Below, one piece after another: positions 21,058-28,900 of a stretch of DNA of 62,562 nucleotides. The translations under genes and the position numbers were made by a program. The number at the start of each line of letters is the position of its first letter. The first letter of the stretch is position 1. The notes under the pieces were generated by a model. That model was not told where the DNA came from. It saw only the letters and a program-made list of their open reading frames with translations, and made no database searches. Origin of the DNA: a virus; IMG/VR virus record IMGVR_UViG_3300017527_000263, positions 1-62,562 of that record. The stretch is one strand, 5' to 3'.

Positions 21058-21366
21058 TTATAGCACGCACAACACACTAATGAGCGCACGGGCTTTGGGG
21101 ACGTCGATTGTCAACTCATTTAGGCCAACCAAAGTGAGCACATCCCGCACGTCTTGTTCCAAGAGGGGGTCTTTAAGGAAGAGGGTGTCATGTTTCTTTA
21201 AAACCTCGTCAGCAAGCCCTGAGAGGTCCGTAGACTGTTGGAAGGAGCATATGGTGGCATACACAGCACTCGCTTGGGGATAGTTCCTTAGCGTGGCTCT
21301 CGCGGCTATTCTGAGGATTGCCTTGTGCTTGCTGTATGGGTCGAGCTTGTCTTTTTTACTAAACAT
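21058..21366 (-). CDS. hypothetical protein
   Basis: A 102-residue helical protein (MFSKKDKLDPYSKHKAILRI) with AAAGGAGCGTACC upstream. No motif recognised. It overlaps the papain-like gene by 8 bases and may belong with the lysis or tail genes around it. Confidence 0.62.
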   Translation of the reverse strand: MFSKKDKLDPYSKHKAILRIAARATLRNYPQASAVYATICSFQQSTDLSGLADEVLKKHDTLFLKDPLLEQDVRDVLTLVGLNELTIDVPKARALISVLCVL

Positions 21367-21865
21367 GGTACGCTCCTTTATAGATTAGTTCGATTGTTCG
21401 CCAATGCTCAATGCGATCTGCAATATGGTCTGGTGTTAGCCCAGTATAGTTCGAAAATATATTGCACCTCGTCATCACCAAGCCGGTTAGTTCGGAACAA
21501 ACCAAGTGGTCCCCGTTGCCCACGTATTTAGCCAGCGGCCACATTAAGTGTAGCCCGATACGCCACCACGGATATAGATCGCCATCGAACTCATCCACAA
21601 TCTTCGGCATGTGCAGTCCGAACACGTGGGATGTGAGTTCTTTTGGCCGACCGATTATTATGTCCATGCCCTCAAAATCGCGCAGATGGTAAACCCCGGC
21701 GCGTCGGCGTGCTTCAAAGGTGTCACCGTCTGCCGACAGAATAACTCCTGTGTGGGAATACCTTGCTTCATTGTCTGCGGACCAAAAGCGGTTCACTTTG
21801 CAAATTAAAGTTGAACTTTTCCCCGTGTTTCTAACTGCGAAGATGTCGCCCGGACGTAGGTTCAT
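21359..21865 (-). CDS. permuted papain-like (YiiX/NlpC-P60 type) peptidase or amidase
   Basis: A 168-residue protein. RPGDIFAVRN at the start, SHTGVI with His38, and LVCSELTG with Cys123 are the elements of circularly permuted NlpC/P60 enzymes such as YiiX, which place His before Cys. Such proteins cut peptides or lipids; in phages they are linked to lysis or to entry. It lies three genes from the M15 endolysin. The exact substrate cannot be told. Confidence 0.7.
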   Translation of the reverse strand: MNLRPGDIFAVRNTGKSSTLICKVNRFWSADNEARYSHTGVILSADGDTFEARRRAGVYHLRDFEGMDIIIGRPKELTSHVFGLHMPKIVDEFDGDLYPWWRIGLHLMWPLAKYVGNGDHLVCSELTGLVMTRCNIFSNYTGLTPDHIADRIEHWRTIELIYKGAYHV

Positions 21866-22059
21866 TCATTCAGCCCCAATTTATCGGAGATAAGTTTGGC
21901 GATCTTGTCATCAGTTGTCCACGGTGTCCAGTCGGTGTACTTCTTTATTGCCCACACGATAGGACCAGCGAACAGCAAGGTCATAACCTTGTAGTCCCTG
22001 GCCAATAGTTCAACGACGCCCCAGATGGTTGAGTCTTTAATATAATCATACCACTGCAT
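21862..22059 (-). CDS. small membrane protein, holin candidate
   Basis: A 65-residue protein with a helix at about 23-40 (VMTLLFAGPIVWAIKKYTDW) and a short charged tail. AAGGAGACGCTATT precedes the ATG. Its location beside the M15 peptidase makes a holin possible, but only one membrane segment is clear. Confidence 0.5.
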   Translation of the reverse strand: MQWYDYIKDSTIWGVVELLARDYKVMTLLFAGPIVWAIKKYTDWTPWTTDDKIAKLISDKLGLNE

Positions 22060-22107
22060 AATAGCGTCTCCTTTGATAAAGTCCCATACAGATGTTAATA
22101 AGTGGGG

Positions 22108-22416
22108 TTATTTCCTCCCACGGTGTTCTAAACTATAATGGTTCCCGTCCCCGAACCGACCACCCCAAGAGCCACCGAATAGTTCCCACAGTTTCCCCAG
22201 AGGTTCGTGGTCACTTGTTTTGGTTAGGTATTTGCCGTCCTTGAACAGGTTCAGGTCTGCCGCCAGCCCGATATAATGCAAACTGTTTGGCATGTGATGT
22301 CCTTTTAGCGGACACCTAAAGCAGCTTGGTGTCACTTGGTACCCCATTCTATTCCCGGCCTGTATCAGGCACGACAGCATGAGTAAAAATCTGGATTGTT
22401 TATCCACAATACTCAT
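22108..22416 (-). CDS. M15 family peptidase, likely endolysin
   Basis: A 102-residue protein begun at MSIVDKQSRF (an ATG six bases earlier is also possible). NSLHYIGLAADLNLF holds the S-x-H-x6-D zinc site (His47, Asp54) and GNHYSLEH supplies His93, as in M15 D-Ala-D-Ala carboxypeptidases and L-Ala-D-Glu endopeptidases used as endolysins. At about 100 residues it is a minimal catalytic domain with no wall-binding part. It should cut the peptides of peptidoglycan at lysis. Confidence 0.82.
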   Translation of the reverse strand: MSIVDKQSRFLLMLSCLIQAGNRMGYQVTPSCFRCPLKGHHMPNSLHYIGLAADLNLFKDGKYLTKTSDHEPLGKLWELFGGSWGGRFGDGNHYSLEHRGRK

Positions 22417-22616
22417 GTGCATTCCCCCCCGCGTTTCTTGTATGTGTCGATTGCTTCTTGCCGCACCGTAAAGCATCTCCTTCGGGCTTCCTCGAACTCT
22501 GCTATCCGTCCGTCAAGGCGAGCAATTTCTCGCTCTATCCCGCATATCCGATGCCACAACGCCTTGCGATTCATATCAAACATATCATACACGCATTGCG
22601 ATAAGGGGCGTTTCAT
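22413..22616 (-). CDS. small coiled-coil protein in lysis region
   Basis: A 67-residue protein (MKRPLSQCVYDMFDMNRKAL) whose middle (IEREIARLDGRIAEFEEARR) is an amphipathic coiled coil. It overlaps both neighbours. There is no membrane segment or lipobox, so it is not a standard spanin. Role unknown. Confidence 0.58.
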   Translation of the reverse strand: MKRPLSQCVYDMFDMNRKALWHRICGIEREIARLDGRIAEFEEARRRCFTVRQEAIDTYKKRGGECT

Positions 22617-22915
22617 TCATCGCGCCTCATGTGGTAGCCAATTAGCATCCCCAGACTCTTTTTTATTTCGTGCATGTCCTCCCGCGTCTGGTTTTTCATG
22701 TCTTCAATTTCTCTCCGTAGATGCTCTTGGCACTCCACCCGGCAAGCGTTGCAATTCATGACACGTTGCAGCCTCATATCACCGTGTTCGTCGAACACCG
22801 CCCTGTCTAATTTGGTGGTCTTGTATTCGTTTCTTACCCCGACCCCAAAGACAGACGCAAGGGCCATCATCCACGGCCAGTTTTCGTTTACCCAGCTTGT
22901 TAGTCGTTCTGGCAT
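22613..22915 (-). CDS. small membrane-anchored protein in lysis region
   Basis: A 100-residue protein with one hydrophobic segment near 15-28 (WMMALASVFGVGV), a CNACRVEC cluster near 54-61 and a helical C-terminal part. AAGGATGAAAA lies before the ATG. It could be a holin or spanin-like partner of the M15 enzyme. Confidence 0.55.
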   Translation of the reverse strand: MPERLTSWVNENWPWMMALASVFGVGVRNEYKTTKLDRAVFDEHGDMRLQRVMNCNACRVECQEHLRREIEDMKNQTREDMHEIKKSLGMLIGYHMRRDE

Positions 22916-22924
22916 TTTTCATCC

Positions 22925-24604
22925 TTATGGTGCTGCAAAAGTTAGTGTGCCACCGTTACCGGTGTTCTGGGTTGTGGTGCCGCTGGCGTCTGAGTCAATC
23001 ATGGTACCGATCAAGAACTCATAAGCACCAATATCCCAAACTGAACCCTGCGGCCTATGCGTACCAACAATGTCATCAGAAAATACCCCAGACAGGTCCG
23101 TCCCGTCGTCTTTACAAGGTGAATCGGCTTGTACGCTTAAATTAAAAGACCCTATTGTTACATTATTAAAAAGCGGATCAGATGTCGGGCCGTTACCATG
23201 AGTATCATAACCTGCGGTTTGCCACTCTGCCCACGTTTTGTAAGTAACGTCACTGGTTTCGCAGTTTAACGATTTAAAATAATAACTGCTTTGTCTTGAA
23301 CTATCCCAATTATTGTAATCAATCTCAACGTCACCAAACGTACACTCCTCTTGGTAATACTGCATGAGTGCATCTGTCGTTTGGGCAACGTTATTTTTAA
23401 CGTAAACATTGGTTGTATTCCCGGCAATTCCTAAAAAGGAACCATAATCGGAATAAAAAGTATTGTTATAGATATGTACGTTGGCCATTGTGCTATCATA
23501 AGTATTAAACGCAAAGCAGGACATATTTATTCCTGACGTTCCAGCGTGTTGATTGAACATGACGTTATTAAATACATAGTATCCATCCCACTCCGCGCCA
23601 CCAGACGGTGAGCCGCCTAATCCTACTTGCTGATGAATGAAACCGGAATTTTTATTCTCATATCCTTCGGGTCTTTCAAAACTATTATAAAAAAGGTTGT
23701 TATAAACCCACATATTGTTAATAGCGCCAGTGCTTGTTGAGAATATCCATAATTGGTTTCCGTGAAAACCTCCCAGCTCGATATATCTATTTAAATCATA
23801 CATGGTGTTGTTATAATATTCATTACCCGTCATGTGATTTGGGCTTGCTTTATTGTTCTGAAATGCTACGCCCCAGATAATATGACCTGTTATCGTATTA
23901 TTATAAACCTTATTGTAATCACCGTTATGATTAGCTATTCCTGTGCGATAAGCGTCATACACTAAATTATCGTGGACGCTCCAATAACTTCCACCTTGGT
24001 TGTTAATGCCCACCCCGCCTCGCGTACTATCTTCGTCAACGAGGTATCCACAGTCATGCACAATATTATTGCCCACGTCGATATAGGTTGATGTGCGGTC
24101 ATAACTATTTACGCACCCATTTTGAAAACTGGACGCCACCTCGTCAGCATCGCGTAGTTCAAAATTATTAATTGTGATATAGGAACGATTCCCTGTAAAC
24201 TGGAATGGATTGGATTCGCCACCACCGTCAATAATGGCTCTATCGGACCCGGCACCCCAGCGAGTTGCGTAAGTTCCTGAGTCACCGTCATAGATAATCC
24301 TGTTCGCATCTTCAACTCCAGAACCCGACCAATCAACCTCTATTCCACCATCATACTGTACGCCGCCTTTGAAGATAACTACATCCCCTGCTTGTAGAGT
24401 GCATTGACTGTCATGCCACGAACCATCGCTATCACCAGGGGCATGTTGCCACGGCGTACTGTCTGAAGTGCCGTTGTTTGAATCGTTTCCTCCGACAAAA
24501 TCAACATAGAATATGTCGGGGGAAACTTCACAAGTTGCACCGAAGACCACTACGGGCATTGACAATATACAAAAAACAACAAGCCACTTCATAAACTTTT
24601 CCAT
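22925..24604 (-). CDS. exported parallel beta-helix protein (fibre/depolymerase-like)
   Basis: A 559-residue protein with a signal peptide (MEKFMKWLVVFCILSMPVVV; cleavage near FG-A). After a start typical of pectate-lyase-like proteins (DIFYVDFVGGNDSNNG) come many right-handed beta-helix coils with Asn-rich turns such as YNNTMYDLN and VYNNLFYNS. The end (VGTHRPQGSVWDIGAYEF) is common in secreted beta-helix enzymes. It could bind or cut polysaccharide. A Sec signal is unusual for a virion fibre. Confidence 0.74.
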   Translation of the reverse strand: MEKFMKWLVVFCILSMPVVVFGATCEVSPDIFYVDFVGGNDSNNGTSDSTPWQHAPGDSDGSWHDSQCTLQAGDVVIFKGGVQYDGGIEVDWSGSGVEDANRIIYDGDSGTYATRWGAGSDRAIIDGGGESNPFQFTGNRSYITINNFELRDADEVASSFQNGCVNSYDRTSTYIDVGNNIVHDCGYLVDEDSTRGGVGINNQGGSYWSVHDNLVYDAYRTGIANHNGDYNKVYNNTITGHIIWGVAFQNNKASPNHMTGNEYYNNTMYDLNRYIELGGFHGNQLWIFSTSTGAINNMWVYNNLFYNSFERPEGYENKNSGFIHQQVGLGGSPSGGAEWDGYYVFNNVMFNQHAGTSGINMSCFAFNTYDSTMANVHIYNNTFYSDYGSFLGIAGNTTNVYVKNNVAQTTDALMQYYQEECTFGDVEIDYNNWDSSRQSSYYFKSLNCETSDVTYKTWAEWQTAGYDTHGNGPTSDPLFNNVTIGSFNLSVQADSPCKDDGTDLSGVFSDDIVGTHRPQGSVWDIGAYEFLIGTMIDSDASGTTTQNTGNGGTLTFAAP

Positions 24605-24643
24605 TTTTAGCACCAAAACTGTTGTTGTAATCAATATAATGTC

Positions 24644-25435
24644 CTACGCGTCAGGGTCACTCGCATCATATGTGGGTAGAATATGCACGTCCTTAATCTG
24701 AATATCATATTGCATGCCGATGGTACTATATTCCTGCCCAAAAAGAATAATCGTAGGTTCAGGGGTAAGCGCGGTAAGTTCCGCCGTCGTAGCTTCTTCT
24801 CCAGTACCACCGTCCAGAACAACCTTATGTTTGTCCCCAGAAAGATCCCACGTATACATCAATCTATTCCACGTCGAGCACGAATCGCTTGAAGCAGTAT
24901 TGACGCTAGTAACACTTTTGGTAGCCCAGTCTCCCTTATAAGAACACGTAGCAGTGTCGTCCGTACTTATATAGCAGTATATATAATCATCACTACCTAA
25001 CTCGTCTCCTGCCTCAAAAATTTGTGTTGACGCAGTAATAGCATCAGTGTCAAGGCAAAACGACAACCATATGGTCCCAAGAGCAGAGTCCATAACGTCA
25101 TCTGATGAGACTACAAATTCTAGCCCTTCGTCCACAGCATCCACCGTAATGTAGCCCGAACTAACAGAAATTGTCCCAACATCGGTGCCAGTTTGATTAC
25201 TGCCATTAGCATAACACGCCTTACGGACATCCCCCGAATAATCCCCGGTGTAGCAAAAATCGTATGTGCCAGTACACCCGGCATCTTCGCAAGCATTACC
25301 GCTAGCCACCCCACCACCAGCAACCATCGGACTCATCCACGCCAGCACATCGCCAGAGCAGTCTTCGCAGATGTCATCGGCAAAGCAATTACCAGCCAAC
25401 AATAAAGCTAAAATTACTATGATTAGTCGTTTCAT
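24644..25435 (-). CDS. exported LamG-like protein
   Basis: A 263-residue protein with signal peptide MKRLIIVILALLLAGNCFA, cleavage at about 19. The rest has paired Cys residues and a concanavalin/LamG-like order (GTIWLSFCLD, STWNRLMYTWDLSGDKHKVV), a sugar-binding jelly-roll fold. The start after AGGTGACTAAC is preferred over an upstream ATG. It is in a row of exported fibre-like proteins. Confidence 0.7.
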   Translation of the reverse strand: MKRLIIVILALLLAGNCFADDICEDCSGDVLAWMSPMVAGGGVASGNACEDAGCTGTYDFCYTGDYSGDVRKACYANGSNQTGTDVGTISVSSGYITVDAVDEGLEFVVSSDDVMDSALGTIWLSFCLDTDAITASTQIFEAGDELGSDDYIYCYISTDDTATCSYKGDWATKSVTSVNTASSDSCSTWNRLMYTWDLSGDKHKVVLDGGTGEEATTAELTALTPEPTIILFGQEYSTIGMQYDIQIKDVHILPTYDASDPDA

Positions 25436-25436
25436 G

Positions 25437-25898
25437 TTAGTCACCTAAAAGACGTTTACGGGCTTGATATGCGTCGATCATCTCTGAGGGTAAACTAGCC
25501 ACCGCCTGTGCCTGTGTGATTGTGCCAGTAACCAGCAACGCTTTCCACAGGTAATAGTCAGTTATAGACATTGGGTTGGCAATTTCCTCGTCAATCTCGG
25601 TTGCTGTCATGTCACGAACAGTCCAGGTTTTTGTAATCTGATTGGCAACGAAACCCCACACTTCGGCGTCTCTTACCTGATCGGCTCCGATAGTCGGTTG
25701 AGTTGTGATTAATTCGTACCAACCACGTGGATTGAGATTTTCAGCAGAAACACTGACGTTGTGATCGTTAAGGGTGATGTAGGCTCGTGAAGTCGATTTG
25801 CAATTAATACCTTCAGATCCACTCCACTGGCACCACGTTCCAGAAAATACAACAGACGGCAAAAACATAAAAACAAAAAACAGAACAATTTTCTTCAT
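25437..25898 (-). CDS. exported hypothetical protein of the fibre locus
   Basis: A 153-residue protein with signal peptide MKKIVLFFVFMFLPSVVFSG. The mature N-terminus is Cys/Trp-rich; the C-terminal third (TDYYLWKALLVTG...QAQAVASLPSEM) is helical. It lies directly downstream of the giant lipobox fibre gene and may be its accessory protein. AAAGGAGAAAGAAA precedes the ATG. Confidence 0.68.
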   Translation of the reverse strand: MKKIVLFFVFMFLPSVVFSGTWCQWSGSEGINCKSTSRAYITLNDHNVSVSAENLNPRGWYELITTQPTIGADQVRDAEVWGFVANQITKTWTVRDMTATEIDEEIANPMSITDYYLWKALLVTGTITQAQAVASLPSEMIDAYQARKRLLGD

Positions 25899-25910
25899 TT
25901 TCTTTCTCCT

Positions 25911-28900
25911 TTAGCTTGCGCCACCGTCGGCCCATGTGCCGTTCATGCCCCAAGTTTCCCAACCATCGGTGCCAGATCCGTCCGCATCCGTGGTTGACAT
26001 TAGACAAACAAATTCGCCAGCAGCGCCGCTGCTATCGACTGTGTAACCCGCAGCAAGCGCAGTTCCGTCGAGATTGATTTTCTCTGCATCATCAACATCA
26101 ATCGTTGCCACTTCAGCATCTCTCACACGGTAGCAAACAGTCGCTCCATATCCCGCGTCAGCAGCAGCATCAAGTGTTACCGTAGCAATTTCCGTGAACA
26201 CATAAACAACACTATGGCATTCAGTGGTATCGTGAGAAGTATTAGCCGTTATGTCTGCGCCCCTCGAAGCTAATCCCGTGATAGCCCCAGTTACTGCAAG
26301 TGACGTTCCGGTTGCTGCCCCGATATTGGGAGTGGTGAGTGTTGGCGTTCCCGCCCTAACCGGTGCGCCAGTACCCTCGGCTGTTGTCCATACAGGAGCA
26401 CTACCAGCGCCACCGCCGACAAGTATTTCTGTCGTTGCACCATTATCAAGTGTTAGGAGTTCGGCATCGCTAATCGTCCCATCCGATCCGTAAGTTGTTG
26501 CGGCGAGATTAAGGTTAGCGGTCCACCCAGTTGCACTCGATGTTAATGTGTTCCCTTGGTCATTTTCTCCGTAGATAACAGAACTCGCTGCTAAATATAT
26601 ATCAGAGAACTCAAGAGCGGCAGAACCTATGTCGGCTCCATCTGCGGCATCAGGGGTAAATAGATTAGCTGATACAGTACCGCTTGCATCTACACCCACT
26701 ACGGCACTTAAAGAACCGCTTGACATAGTAGCAGTTCCGTCTGTAAGAGATGTTCCCTCAACTGCACCTGTGGAGGTAATAGCTCCGGAACCTATAGTAC
26801 CGCCATTAGTAATATTCCCAGAAGTGTCTATATCTATTCCATCAGAAGCTACACTAAAATTATCACCACCATCACCTAATGCAACTATACCATCAGCATC
26901 AAGAGTACCATCGACTTCAACCTCTAAATTGACCAATATTCCCGTATCAGCAACATGTGTGATAGATACATCCTGATCATCACCCAAGTAGATAATCGAG
27001 CCATCGGCTAAATACACATCTGAAAACTCTAAACTTGTTCCACCAATATTAGCCCCATCTGCGGCATCTGGGGTAAATAGATTCGCACTCACCGTTCCAG
27101 AAGCATCAAGCCCAGTTCCGGTTGCTGCACCGATATTGGGGGTAATCAAGGCCGGTGTGTCGTCAAATACTACACTTCCAGATCCGGTTTCTCCGTCTGC
27201 GGCGTCAAGATAATTAATTTGCGCTGTACTTGAAGTCACACCATCGAGAATTATTAGCTCCGCTTCGCTGATGTTCACACCGTCAGTTACGATGGAAATA
27301 TCGGTGTTGGTGGCGTTGCCCAACGTGAGTGTTCCAGTTCCACCAGCTACCACAGTAAGGGCTGCATTCGCGTCGTCATCAGCGGCAGTAACTGTGACTG
27401 TTCCGCTGTCATCTCTGGACAGTAAGAATGTATCATCGACAGCATTCGTAATAGTTTCGCTATTCTCCAAGGTAAGGCTGTCCGCGATAATCGCACCAGA
27501 GATGGCGGGTAGGGTTACTGTGGCGGCGGACATATCGACCGCGATTGCACCGTACTCCCAAGCCAGGTCTTCAAGCTGCGTCACCACTTCTGCTGGTGAG
27601 CGCCCCTCGATACCGGCTGCTGTGAATCGGGCGAAATCTCCATTCGCCGCGTCTGCATCGTCAATTGTAATAACGTGATTGTCAGCTATCTCCTGCACGG
27701 TAAGCGTCACCGATCCGTCAGAGGCTATTGCGATTGCATCTGTATCACTCGCAGAACCAATGTTACCAGCGTTCGCAATGACCACGTTCCCGTCTAAAAC
27801 CATATTACCACTGCTAGTAAGGTACGCCTTCTCAGTAGCAGTTTCGCTTGAGCCAAGTTTGAAACTCATTTTAGTAGCGTTGTTACTGGCTGAAAAGTCA
27901 CCCTCACTGACCACTTCTACCCCGCCTGCGACCAAGATCGCATCCGTTCCGGTTCCTTCATCTGGTGCCTGAAAGTAGATCGCACCCAACACATCATCTG
28001 CTGCAATGTCGGCTTCAGCGGTTTGCAGTGTCAACACTACAGGGTGGTCGTCGGTATTTAAACCAAGCTGTTTAATGGTCAGCCCCGTGTCGGCTACATG
28101 GGTCACGGTGACATCAGATCCGGCACCGTAATGGTGGACGGCAGAGTCGCTTAGGCTGTAGATGTCATCTCCCACCGTAATATCGGCGTCAGCAAAAACA
28201 TTCCCGTCGATTTCAAGGACGCCCTCAATCCCGGCCTGCGGGGTGTGTGTCCAAGAAAACGATCCGTCGCCCACCTGCAATGTCGGGTTTGACGCGGCTT
28301 GTGTAAGCGACAGTGTATTGTTGGTTGCGTTGTAGGCGAATGCATCCTCACCGCCCTGCCCAGAACCGGTATTGTACTGAACGTCTTCTGTATCGCCGCC
28401 CGGTGTCGGTGAATTCTCTGCCCAAGAAATCGTACCAGAACCATCGGTAGTCATAACATAACCATTACTCCCGTCGGCAAGCGGCCATTGGTAAGTTACG
28501 CTTTCGGTCGGGGTGCCTGGGCCGATGGTTGTATCATAAGTCCCGCCCTCAAGGAGTACTTGGGATGCCTTTTGAGAACCGGAATTAATAACGTCACCCG
28601 CGCTGTTCATTTCCCAAACCGAATTCGATCCGGGTGTGGTGCCGGTGCCAATAAATATGCTGTCATTACTGCTACCGTCCTGATTTCCATCAACGGCCAA
28701 CCAGTAGTCAGTGTCTCCAGCATTTGCTTCGTTAAAGATAAAATATGGATCAGTACTTGGTGCGGGGGTAATGACACCCGCGACACTAAGATCGCCATCT
28801 TCGTCAAGAGCCAGTAATTCAGTTGACCCTCGCAAAACCTCAAACACCTCTTTGTCTGATGTCATACCGTTGGCACCTGAATCGACTACAATTTGCACCA

